From NCBI RefSeq assembly GCF_014851675.1, contig NZ_JACVAE010000001.1:1-64000 (forward strand): a stretch of DNA of 64,000 nucleotides, written 5' to 3'. The position numbers and the translations under genes are program-made. Source of the DNA: Rhizobium sp. ARZ01. GTDB lineage: Bacteria > Pseudomonadota > Alphaproteobacteria > Rhizobiales > Rhizobiaceae. This document shows, in pieces, positions 17,975 to 26,053 of the stretch (the first letter of the stretch is position 1; every line of letters begins with the position of its first letter). The notes beneath the pieces are model-generated. The model had not been told where the DNA came from. It was given only the letters and a program-made list of their open reading frames with translations, and searched no databases.

Positions 17975-18575
17975 GTGAACCTCCACCTCCGGTGGAGGGC
18001 TGGATGAGTACTACATCTTCATTGAGAGACCTCCGTGTTTGGACCGCTAGGCTGGCCGAGACATAGAACGGAGGTTTTATGGAAGAACGATCGCAATCGC
18101 ACGCGACGTGGGACTGCACATACCATGTGGTCTTTTCGAGTAAGTACCGAACGAAACGCCTTTACGGCGACGTACGGCGGGAATTGGGTGACCTTTCGGC
18201 TTGCTCTTCAAAAGGAATGCCGGATCGAGGAAGGGCATCTTATGCCCGACCCGTGTACCCATGTGCATATGCTGATATTGATCCCGCCGACATACTCGGT
18301 GTTGCACATTGTGGGCTTCCTGAAGGGCAAAACGGCCCTTTACGCGGCCAACAAATACGCCCGCAAGCGGCGCTACAAAGGTTATCACTTTTGGGGCGCG
18401 TGGGTACTTCGTCGCAACGGCTGGATGAGCAGGTCGCCAGACGGTATATCCGTAATCAGGAAAAGGCCGACAAAGCTTCTGACTTTGCCGACCTCTTTAA
18501 CCGTAGCCATTAACTTATAGCAAAACCGCTTCTAAAAGCGCAGCGTTTCAAACCTCCACCTCTGGTGGAGGTCAT
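17975..18575 (+). mobile_element. IS200/IS605-like element, decayed
   Basis: Subterminal hairpins of nearly the same sequence flank a Y1-transposase remnant: CCTCCACCTCCGGTGGAGG at 17980-17998 and CCTCCACCTCTGGTGGAGG at 18553-18571. IS200-family elements carry such end hairpins instead of inverted repeats and make no target duplication, which fits here. Exact ends are estimates. The element has inserted into an older recombinase remnant that resumes at about 18590. Confidence 0.75.
18079..18513 (+). pseudogene. IS200-like Y1 transposase (TnpA), frameshifted
   Basis: The start (MEERSQSHATWDCTYHVVF, KYRTKRLYGDVRRELGDL) matches IS200 TnpA. The middle of the protein (KECRIEEGHLMPD, the metal-binding HVHM, and VGFLKGKTALYAA, HFWGAWV) is in the overlapping frame. 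The end (ARRYIRNQEKAD, with the catalytic tyrosine) is back in the first frame. At least two compensating frameshifts therefore split the gene, and a short insertion (PCT) separates HLMPD from HVHM. The family nicks single-stranded DNA through the tyrosine; this copy should be inactive. Confidence 0.85.
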
Positions 18576-18589
18576 GACCTATATAGCGA

Positions 18590-18720
18590 GCACAAAGCTC
18601 CTCCAGACAAGCGTCGAGGACCTTCTTTGTTTCTGATATGTCGAGCTCGCCGGCCTCCAGCTTCTCTGCAAAATCGGCGCCTCGGCGATGAAGCGCGATT
18701 GTAGCCTCAACGACCTGGAG
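18590..18720 (-). pseudogene. Second serine-recombinase C-terminal remnant
   Basis: Minus-strand translation gives DFAEKLEAGELDISETKKV and then LDACLEELCAR. This aligns with residues near the end of the recombinase at 9-1526 (DFIEKLEAGEIETKEKQQK, LLDAYAEELSAKR). A frameshift separates it from an upstream RFIAEAP match to RFVAEVH. The rest of the gene is lost. The related but non-identical sequence shows that a second element of the same recombinase family once occupied this tRNA locus. Confidence 0.75.
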
Positions 18721-18989
18721 AGTGGTGCACTCTAGGGCTTGAAGCGCAGCAGTGTTGGATAATTGGTTTACACTGGTTCTCGGCGCGTGCGATGTTTTGC
18801 AGATCTAGCTACTGATTATCTTTGATGGGATAATGATGATATCCGCATCGATCGGGCCGCATCATGGCGCAAGGTGCGGTAGCACTCCGTTCAATGCGCG
18901 GGCATAGAGCACTCGGCGGCCAGCGACCTGCTGCTAAACTCATTCATAACTCCGCTCATAATTCTGGATGAGTATGGCGGCCGACTTCT
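18721..18989. other. Intergenic or decayed DNA
   Basis: No gene is supported. The region separates the island remnants from the catabolic cluster. Confidence 0.4.
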
Positions 18990-20138
18990 CTAGTCCGCCC
19001 GGTAGAGCGGTGGCCGTACTTCCGGCGCCGTGCCGTCTATGCGTGCTGGGAAAAGCGCCTGCAAAAGCCCATCCGGGCCTTGGCGTACGAGTTGCCGGGC
19101 TAATGCGTGCTGATCGTTGACAGCCTCGGAAAGGTCCACGACCGGCGCTATGCAGCAATCCACTTTCTCGAACCGTTGCATATGTTCTGTCAGCGTTGCC
19201 TGACGGAAGTACGCATCAAGTTCCGATATGAGCTCTGTCTGCGGTAGGGGATCGGTGTGGCGATCCTTCCATTCCGGGCGCTGTGTAGTATCGCAGAACG
19301 CAGCCCAGAATTTCGGTTCTACAGCTCCGAGGCTTATCCATTTCCCGTCCGCTGTTTCGTAGAGCCTGTAGCAGGCCCAACCGCCGTTCAGCGGCCCGGT
19401 CTCACGGGTGGGTACATTGCCGTGAACAAGCTCTGCGATACGGAAGGCTTGGAGCGGCATCACAACATCGGCCAGCGCAAGGTCGATTACGCATCCCTGA
19501 TTGCTGTGTGATTGCCGGTTGAGGGCGGCCAAGATCGTGATCGCCGCCATCATCGAGGCGGATACATCGGCTATGGGCGGCTCGAAGAAGTGCGGGCGCC
19601 CTTTCATACCGTTGAATGACAGTGCGCCAGCCAACGCCAGATAGTTTATGTCATGTCCGGCCTGTGCAGCGCGCGGACCATCCGCGCCAAAACCGCTGAC
19701 AGAGCAAAAGATTAGGCGTGGATTCCGTTTTCTCAGGACGTCTGCGGACAAGCCGAGCTTCGCCATGACTGTAGGGCGAAAGGATTCAATCAGGATATCG
19801 GCTTCATCAACAAGGCTTAAGATCAGCTCTTTGCCCGCTGAGGTTTTCAGGTCGACCGTAAGGCTCGCCTTACCCGCATTGATGGCTTCATAGTAGATAG
19901 AATCGCCGTGAATGCCGGGCGGACCGAGTTGTCTTAGTTCATCTCCGGGAGGGGGTTCTATCTTAAGCACGGAAGCGCCGAGATCGCGCAGCAGGAGCGT
20001 ACACAACGGGCCGGGCAAGTGCCTCGACAGATCCAGCACGCGCACCCCAGCAAGAAACTGCCCATGGATGCCTTTTGCAGGCTCGGGCCAGTAAGATGCG
20101 TAGCCAGTCGGTTCGGTTGGGTTGGGTGCCTCGGTCAA
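18990..20138 (-). CDS. Class III (CaiB/BaiF) CoA-transferase or acyl-CoA racemase
   Basis: Predicted 382 residues from a TTG at 20138, the only usable start after the upstream in-frame stop. Family III features run along the protein: VRVLDLSRHLPGPLCTLLLRDLGA, IEPPPGDELR, SLTVDLKTSAGKELI and GAVEPKFWAAFC. Members move CoA between acids via an aspartyl-CoA intermediate, or racemise 2-methylacyl-CoA. It is divergent from the MaoC gene at 20268, with a palindromic operator in between. Context suggests it activates the pathway acid (for example itaconate, mesaconate or a methyl-branched acid) or epimerises an intermediate; the substrate cannot be read from sequence. Confidence 0.8.
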   Translation of the reverse strand: MTEAPNPTEPTGYASYWPEPAKGIHGQFLAGVRVLDLSRHLPGPLCTLLLRDLGASVLKIEPPPGDELRQLGPPGIHGDSIYYEAINAGKASLTVDLKTSAGKELILSLVDEADILIESFRPTVMAKLGLSADVLRKRNPRLIFCSVSGFGADGPRAAQAGHDINYLALAGALSFNGMKGRPHFFEPPIADVSASMMAAITILAALNRQSHSNQGCVIDLALADVVMPLQAFRIAELVHGNVPTRETGPLNGGWACYRLYETADGKWISLGAVEPKFWAAFCDTTQRPEWKDRHTDPLPQTELISELDAYFRQATLTEHMQRFEKVDCCIAPVVDLSEAVNDQHALARQLVRQGPDGLLQALFPARIDGTAPEVRPPLYRAD

Positions 20139-20193
20139 TCTGGCAACCTTTCATACAGCGAAATTCTTTGCATATATCCTGTCGGACAGTTAT

Positions 20194-20207
20194 CTAACTA
20201 CCGTTAG
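20194..20207. promoter_or_regulatory. TetR-type operator, site 1
   Basis: CTAAC-TACC-GTTAG is a perfect palindrome with 5-bp arms in the divergent promoter region between the CoA-transferase gene and the MaoC gene. Two further sites with identical arms are at 21925 and 38622. Confidence 0.7.
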
Positions 20208-20267
20208 CTTGAATCATAAGAATGTCAATCTGGCCCAAAAGGGCCGCTCGGGGCGTGAGGTCAAATC

Positions 20268-20816
20268 GTGGAAGCCAATCAAGATTTCGAATTTTTCAAT
20301 GGAAAAGACAAATCAAGAGGTTCTAAGACAATTGGCCCGTCCTCAGCGTTCCATGTGAACCAACATGCCTGGCGCTATATCGAGGATCTCCCGATCGGGG
20401 CGCAATTTGAATGCGGAAATTTCGTGTTCAACTCGGAGGAAATCGTTGCCTTTGCGGAGATGTACGACCCTCAGCATTTTCACGTCAGTGTTGAGTCCGC
20501 ACGAGAGACGATTTTCGGCGGGTTAATCTCATCCAGCCTGCACACACTGGCCGCCTGCTTTGGCATTTTCGTTCGAGCAACGTCTGAGCTAAAGAGTGTA
20601 GCCGGGCTGAGGCTGAGGGAAACGGAGATTCCCAGGCCCGTACGACCGGGCGCACGCATCGATGTCCGGGCAGAGTGGGTTGCGGCACGGCGCTCGAGAA
20701 CGCGCCCAAATATCGGGATTGTCACGGTAGAAGGGGTCGCGCTCGAGAACGGCAGGGACGTCGTTCTCCGCTTTGGGGCTACTTTCATGGTTGAACGCCG
20801 ATATCATGGGGAGTGA
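20268..20816 (+). CDS. MaoC-like acyl-CoA (de)hydratase
   Basis: Predicted 182 residues from a GTG at 20268; a later in-frame start is possible because the first 35 residues look unstructured. The hot-dog hydratase features are YIEDLPIGAQFECG at about 37-50 and the catalytic-loop-like IVAFAEMYDPQHFHV, which keeps an Asp and a His in hydratase-2 spacing. Members hydrate enoyl-CoA esters. It sits downstream of operator site 1 and just before the TetR gene. It differs clearly from the second MaoC gene at 25583, so the pathway has two hydratases with probably different substrates. Confidence 0.75.
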   Translation: MEANQDFEFFNGKDKSRGSKTIGPSSAFHVNQHAWRYIEDLPIGAQFECGNFVFNSEEIVAFAEMYDPQHFHVSVESARETIFGGLISSSLHTLAACFGIFVRATSELKSVAGLRLRETEIPRPVRPGARIDVRAEWVAARRSRTRPNIGIVTVEGVALENGRDVVLRFGATFMVERRYHGE

Positions 20817-20983
20817 TGGGCCTGCGCTCCGACAGAATGGTTTGGTAGAGAGCGACGGCGGTTCCGTGTTGGCGTTTGCTGCATATCGCATTGAGCATTA
20901 GTCAAACTGCCGGATGCTCTATGAGTCTGATGCAACTTAGACTATGGGTCGTGAATTATATTGGCAGGTGAGGGAGCATACTC

Positions 20984-21613
20984 GTGCCGAAGAACGCTGC
21001 GCAACCACGTGGGAACACCAAAGAAGGGCGCAATCAAACGCAAAGTCCGGGAGGGTCGAGGGACGCCATCCTGGAGGCCGCAGCGCGCCTCCTAAGGACC
21101 CACGGCTATGAAGCCACCACACTGCGAATGATTGCATCAGAGGTCGGCATAAAGGCGGGTAGCGTCTACTATTATTTCGATTCAAAAGAGAAAATTGTCG
21201 AGACGGTCGTCAATGACGGAATTGCGATTGTGCAAAGCCACGTATTGGATGCGCTTAAATCCTGTCCTGCGGATGCCACTCCCAAGGAAAGGTTGAGGGT
21301 CGCGATCAAGGCGCACCTTTTTTCTTATCTTGAATACAGTAATTTCACGTCATCCAGCGTTAAAACATTCACCTATCTTCCGGAGTCGATCAGGAAAAGC
21401 AACATAGTATTCCGCCGAGAATATGAGGGCGTCTGGAGAAAACTGATCGGCGAAATTGAAGATGCTTCTCTTATTCCGCAGGGAGTTTCCTCGAAATCGG
21501 TTGTCCTGATGCTGATCGGGGCAATGAATTCCGCGGGGGAATGGTACAATCCGGAGAAAATGAGCATTGATAAAATTGCTGATGAGTTTGCCACCATTGT
21601 CGTCAGGGCCTAG
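20984..21613 (+). CDS. TetR-family transcriptional regulator
   Basis: Predicted 209 residues from a GTG start. The N-terminal helix-turn-helix is typical (RDAILEAAARLLRTHGYEATTLRMIASEVGIKAGSVYYYF at about 26-65 contains the usual TetR pattern). The C-terminal ligand domain ends with GAMNSAGEWYNP, as in acyl-CoA-responsive TetR proteins of degradation clusters. It lies inside the cluster it probably controls. Three CTAAC-N4-GTTAG palindromes in the window are its best candidate targets; none lies immediately upstream of its own start. Confidence 0.85.
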   Translation: MPKNAAQPRGNTKEGRNQTQSPGGSRDAILEAAARLLRTHGYEATTLRMIASEVGIKAGSVYYYFDSKEKIVETVVNDGIAIVQSHVLDALKSCPADATPKERLRVAIKAHLFSYLEYSNFTSSSVKTFTYLPESIRKSNIVFRREYEGVWRKLIGEIEDASLIPQGVSSKSVVLMLIGAMNSAGEWYNPEKMSIDKIADEFATIVVRA

Positions 21614-21964
21614 AGCCCGATATTCGCCCGGCCCCATCTTTCGTTCGTCTCCGCGATCGGCAAGTTCCGTAACTCGAACTCGTGCGGCAACCGCGGCATC
21701 GGGCCAGATGTCTGTCGACACCTTCAGAGCGTGAGCCGCTGAGCTGGCTTGCCAACAACGCCACCATTCACCCGGCGATCCACTTCGCGCTTGGGGCACG
21801 GCGACGGCAAAGCGTCCTTGTTTTTTGAATTGAGTTCAGAGGCCGGCAGGATGCGCTTTTCGCCGGAACTTTCGAGGGCATTGCGGACGCACAAAAAAAC
21901 GCAATTCGTCTCTTGCGCATTTATCTAACGAACGTTAGGTTGATGGCGAAGTGAGAGAGTACTG
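21614..21964. other. Intergenic region with promoter of the carboxylase operon
   Basis: No gene is seen. It holds operator site 2 and should hold the promoter for the long operon that starts at 21965. Confidence 0.5.
21925..21938. promoter_or_regulatory. TetR-type operator, site 2
   Basis: CTAAC-GAAC-GTTAG, a palindrome centred 33 bp upstream of the carboxylase beta-subunit start. The outer bases (TATCTAAC on the left, as in site 1; GTTAGG on the right, as in site 3) extend the similarity. The position next to the start fits repression. Confidence 0.7.
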
Positions 21965-23566
21965 ATGGCCAAAATCGAGAGTCAAATTCAGGCGGATAGC
22001 CTTGCTTTCAAAGCGAATACCGAGGCGTACCGCGGCTTGATAGGTGAGCTGAAAGAGCACCATAGCGGCATCCTTCGGGGTGGCGGAGAGCTCCTTGCGG
22101 AGCGGCACAAGGGGCGGGGCAAAATTCTGGTTCGTGCCAGAATAGACCACCTTGTCGATCCGCTTTCCCCTTTCCTGGAGCTTTCGCCGCTTGCTGCGTG
22201 GGGGATGTATGAAAATCAGGTTCCCTCTGCCGGAATTATAACGGGTATCGGCATCATCGAAGGCATCCCGTGCATGATTATCGCCAATGATGCGACGGTC
22301 AAAGGCGGGTCGTTCTTCAGTGAAACCGTCAAGAAACACCTTCGTGCGCAGGAAATTGCTGCCGAAAACAAGCTTCCCTGCATTTACTTGGTCGATTGCG
22401 GCGGAGCCTTCCTCCCGGAGCAGGATCGCGTGTTCCCCGACAGGAATCACTTCGGCGGTACCTTTTACCAGCAGTGCAGGATGTCGGCGGAAGGGTTGCC
22501 GCAGATTTCCGCGGTGTTCGGAGGATGCACGGCCGGAGGGGCGTATATTCCGGCGCTCTCCGACGAAGTTGTCATTGTGCGGGGTACGGGCCGAATTCAT
22601 CTCGGTGGTCCCCCAATCGTAAAGGCGGCCATCAATGAGATTGTCGACGGGGAGACGCTTGGCGGAGCCGAGATGCACTCCACCATTTCGGGTGTGACGG
22701 ACTATCTCGTCGACTCTGAAATGGAAGCTCTCGCAAAAGTCAGGAGCATTGTCGCAGCGCTGAACTGGCCGGCATCGTGCAGTCAGGAGATTCGTCCCGC
22801 TGTTCCGCCTCTCTACGATCCGGATGAGCTTGGCGGAATCGTGGGCTGCAATCTCAAGCAGCCTTACGATGTGCGGGAAGTCATTGCGCGCATGGTTGAT
22901 GGGAGCGAATTCCAGGAGTTCAAGCCTGCTTACGGCTCGTCTCTTGTCTGCGGGTTCGCCTCGATACATGGATTTCCGATTGCGATCCTGGCCAACAACG
23001 GCGTCTTGTTCGCCGAATCGTCGGTCAAGGGCGCGCACTTTATCGAACTGGCCGAACAGCGCCGCATACCGTTGTTGTTCCTGCAGAATATCACCGGTTT
23101 CATGGTTGGAACCGAAGCGGAGCGCAACGGCATCGCGAAGCACTCTGCCAAACTTGTCTATGCGGTCTCCAACGCTCGCGTGCCGAAGTACACCGTCGTC
23201 ATTGGCGGTTCCTATGGCGCCGGCAACTACGGCATGTGCGGCCGCGGGTTCCGTCCCAGGTTCATGTTCTCCTGGCCGAACGGCCGGATTGCGACGATGA
23301 GCCCGGATGTCGCCTCGACCGTTGTCACAGAACTAAGGCGCCAAAGTATTAGCCGGGGTGCTGCCGATGAGGCTGAGATCGAACGGATCGGCGCGCAGAC
23401 CCGCGCCCAGTTCGAAGAGCAAAGCAGCCCCTACTATGCAACCGCACGCCTTTGGGACGACGGCATCATTGAGCCCCAGCAGACGCGCGATGTGTTGGGC
23501 CTGTGCCTTTCGCTCGCGGCTAACGAACTCGAATTGTCAGGCAATCGCCCTGTCTATCGGATGTAG
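21965..23566 (+). CDS. Acyl-CoA carboxylase beta subunit (methylcrotonyl-CoA carboxylase type)
   Basis: Predicted 533 residues, the length expected for the carboxyltransferase subunit of 3-methylcrotonyl-CoA carboxylase. Both oxyanion-hole regions are present: FGGCTAGGAYIPAL and VIGGSYGAGNYGMCGR. It transfers CO2 from biotin to an acyl-CoA. It is followed 5 bp later by the biotin subunit, and the two form the holoenzyme. It also resembles geranyl-CoA and mycobacterial AccD1 subunits, so 3-methylcrotonyl-CoA is the best but not the only substrate. Regulation through operator site 2 is likely. Confidence 0.85.
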   Translation: MAKIESQIQADSLAFKANTEAYRGLIGELKEHHSGILRGGGELLAERHKGRGKILVRARIDHLVDPLSPFLELSPLAAWGMYENQVPSAGIITGIGIIEGIPCMIIANDATVKGGSFFSETVKKHLRAQEIAAENKLPCIYLVDCGGAFLPEQDRVFPDRNHFGGTFYQQCRMSAEGLPQISAVFGGCTAGGAYIPALSDEVVIVRGTGRIHLGGPPIVKAAINEIVDGETLGGAEMHSTISGVTDYLVDSEMEALAKVRSIVAALNWPASCSQEIRPAVPPLYDPDELGGIVGCNLKQPYDVREVIARMVDGSEFQEFKPAYGSSLVCGFASIHGFPIAILANNGVLFAESSVKGAHFIELAEQRRIPLLFLQNITGFMVGTEAERNGIAKHSAKLVYAVSNARVPKYTVVIGGSYGAGNYGMCGRGFRPRFMFSWPNGRIATMSPDVASTVVTELRRQSISRGAADEAEIERIGAQTRAQFEEQSSPYYATARLWDDGIIEPQQTRDVLGLCLSLAANELELSGNRPVYRM

Positions 23567-23571
23567 TCGCC

Positions 23572-25581
23572 ATGATCACTTCCCTTCTCATAGCCAACCG
23601 CGGTGAAATTGCCTGTCGTGTGATCCGCACATGCCGGAAACTGGGTATTCGCACCGTTGCTGTGTACTCGGATGCCGACCGCGATGCTCTACACGTTTGC
23701 TCTGCAGATCATGCAATTTGGATCGGCCCGAGCCCTGCCCGCGAAAGCTACCTGAACGCCCAGGCCATCGTCGATGCGGCCATCCGAACCGGCGCGGACG
23801 CCATCCATCCGGGCTACGGTTTCCTGTCTGAAAAAACGATCCTCGCGAAGCTTTGCGCCGAGGCGGGAATCATATTTGTGGGCCCTTCGGCGAATTGCAT
23901 TGAGCTTATGGGGTCAAAAATCGAATCCAAGCAGATCGCATTGAAAGCCGGCGTGCCCAGCGTGCCCGGGTACATCGGAGATGACCAATCGACGTCGCGT
24001 CTCCTCGATGAAGCCCGCAGCATCGGTTTCCCGCTGATGATCAAGGCTTCCGCCGGCGGCGGGGGCAAGGGGATGAGGCGGGTCATGCATGCCGATGACT
24101 TGCCGGCGGCTCTCGATCTGGCCCGCCGTGAAGCTGAATCGGCATTCGGTGACTCTTCGGTATTGATCGAGCGGCTCGTGCAGCGCCCGCGGCATCTCGA
24201 GGTCCAGATTGCCGGGGACAAACTCGGCAATGTTGTGCATCTCTTCGAACGGGATTGTTCCGTTCAGCGAAATCACCAGAAAGTCCTGGAGGAGGCCCCT
24301 GCGCCCAATCTGAATGAGCGGGTACGCAGCAAGCTATTCGAGCGCGCGGTCGCCCTGACCAGTGCAATCGGCTACGACAGCATCGGAACGGTCGAATTCA
24401 TCTATGAAGATGGCCAGGACGAGCCGTGGTTCCTCGAGATGAATACGCGCCTCCAGGTCGAGCATACAGTGACCGAGGAGATTACCGGCACCGACCTGGT
24501 CGAATGGCAAATCCGGATAGCCAACGGAGAGCCGTTGCCGCTGGCGCAGGAGCAGATCCGCTGTTCAGGCCATGCCATCGAGGCACGTATCACCGCAGAA
24601 CGCGCGGATCTTGGCTTCCGGCCGGAGGTGGGGAAGATTTCCCATTACAAGGAGCCCGCAAGCATTCGCGTTGACAGCGGAGTAGAGGCAGGCTCGGAGA
24701 TTTCACTCTACTACGATTCACTGCTTGCCAAGGCAATTGCCACGGGAAAAGCCCGGGAAGAAGCCTCCGCCAAGCTGGCAACCGCGCTGAGAGACTTTGC
24801 CGTTCTCGGTCTTGGAACGACGCTTCCGTTCTTGGCTGATGCTGTGTCTCATCCGATTTTTGCCGGCGGGGAAGCGCGAACCGACTTTATCGATATTGCG
24901 TTTGAAGGTGGCTGGCGCCCGACGAGGAAATATCGTGATCTTGCCCGCGCCGTTGCCGCAGCGCTGCGCGTGGAAACCAGTGCCTGCACAAGGGCGCTCG
25001 ATCCATGTTCGCCATGGGCGTCGCTCACGGGCTTTAGAGTGCTGCAGTCATCCGGTGGGATGGCAAGCGCGTCCGTAGTCATCACCGATGACGAGGAAAT
25101 CCTTCGAGCGAAGGTCTGCGGGCTGCCGAATGGCCATCGTGTCGTTGATTTGCCCGATGGACAGAGCAAATTCCAGATCAGGGTGGAGGGATCTGATTTC
25201 TTTGTCGAGACGGATCAAGGACTGGTACGCGGCGTGTACTCCGCAGTTGGAAACGAGATCGCTCTACGTCTTGCGGGTGAAGCATACCGGTTGGATGTCG
25301 AACTCGAGGTGGAGACGGCTTCCGGGCAGAAAGGCGGTAGTGCGGCCGACGGGTCCATCATGACGACCATGCCTGGCATCATTGTCGATGTCTGCGTGGC
25401 CGACGGCGACCTGGTCGACGCCGGACAGACCGTAGCGGTGATTGAATCCATGAAATTGCTGGTGTCGCTCCCGGCTCCAAAAGCGGGGCGGGTTACGGAT
25501 CTCGGCTGTCGAGCCGGCGAAAGCGTTCGAGCTGGGAAGCGCTTGATGACGATCGTTTCTGAAGATGCAACGGGAGGCTAG
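23572..25581 (+). CDS. Acyl-CoA carboxylase alpha subunit (biotin carboxylase plus BCCP)
   Basis: Predicted 669 residues. The order is a biotin carboxylase N-domain (LIANRGEIACRVIRTCRKLGI), ATP-grasp (KASAGGGGKGMRRV), catalytic EMNTRLQVEHTVTE, a linker domain, and a C-terminal biotinyl domain. The biotin site is ESMKL with K628; most relatives have EAMKM, a tolerated variant. The subunit carboxylates its own biotin with ATP and bicarbonate. The MaoC gene starts immediately after it, pointing to one operon. Confidence 0.88.
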   Translation: MITSLLIANRGEIACRVIRTCRKLGIRTVAVYSDADRDALHVCSADHAIWIGPSPARESYLNAQAIVDAAIRTGADAIHPGYGFLSEKTILAKLCAEAGIIFVGPSANCIELMGSKIESKQIALKAGVPSVPGYIGDDQSTSRLLDEARSIGFPLMIKASAGGGGKGMRRVMHADDLPAALDLARREAESAFGDSSVLIERLVQRPRHLEVQIAGDKLGNVVHLFERDCSVQRNHQKVLEEAPAPNLNERVRSKLFERAVALTSAIGYDSIGTVEFIYEDGQDEPWFLEMNTRLQVEHTVTEEITGTDLVEWQIRIANGEPLPLAQEQIRCSGHAIEARITAERADLGFRPEVGKISHYKEPASIRVDSGVEAGSEISLYYDSLLAKAIATGKAREEASAKLATALRDFAVLGLGTTLPFLADAVSHPIFAGGEARTDFIDIAFEGGWRPTRKYRDLARAVAAALRVETSACTRALDPCSPWASLTGFRVLQSSGGMASASVVITDDEEILRAKVCGLPNGHRVVDLPDGQSKFQIRVEGSDFFVETDQGLVRGVYSAVGNEIALRLAGEAYRLDVELEVETASGQKGGSAADGSIMTTMPGIIVDVCVADGDLVDAGQTVAVIESMKLLVSLPAPKAGRVTDLGCRAGESVRAGKRLMTIVSEDATGG

Positions 25582-25582
25582 C

Positions 25583-26053
25583 ATGGCGGGACTATGGTTC
25601 GAAGAATTCGAGGTGGGGATGGTCTTCGACCATGCCATCACCCGCACAATCACGGAGGCGGATAACGTCTGGTTTTCCTGTCTCACGATGAATTCTCAGC
25701 CGCTCCATATTGATGCTGACTTTGCCAGCCGCACTGAATGGAAGCGCCCCTTGGTGAACTCGCTTTTCACCCTTGGCGTATTGGTCGGGATTTCGGTCGG
25801 CGACACTACACTGGGCACCACCATCGCAAATCTGGGCATGAGCGACGTTCGGTTTCCCGCTCCGATGTTCCATGGCGATACCCTTCGCGTGCGCACGACG
25901 GTAGAGGCGGTTCGCCTGAGCGCGTCGCGAGAGGGTGCGGGCATCGTCAACTTCCTGCATCAGGGCTTCAATCAAGATGGCATTGAGGTCGCCCGCTGCT
26001 CCCGCGCCGCCTTGATGAGATGTCGGCCAGTGACGGACGCACAGAATGACTAG
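25583..26053 (+). CDS. Small MaoC-family hydratase (Rv2499c/itaconyl-CoA hydratase-like)
   Basis: Predicted 156 residues; the ATG at 25583 follows GGGAGG and abuts the preceding stop. The protein begins LWFEEFEVGMVFDHAITRTI and has TMNSQPLHIDADFA at about 38-51, the hallmark of the small MaoC group that includes itaconyl-CoA, mesaconyl-CoA and methylglutaconyl-CoA hydratases. In the hydratase-2 motif the usual catalytic Asp position holds Asn, which seems to be a trait of this group rather than a defect. In the pathway it would hydrate 3-methylglutaconyl-CoA (or itaconyl-CoA) to the substrate of the CitE-like lyase. Confidence 0.75.
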   Translation: MAGLWFEEFEVGMVFDHAITRTITEADNVWFSCLTMNSQPLHIDADFASRTEWKRPLVNSLFTLGVLVGISVGDTTLGTTIANLGMSDVRFPAPMFHGDTLRVRTTVEAVRLSASREGAGIVNFLHQGFNQDGIEVARCSRAALMRCRPVTDAQND

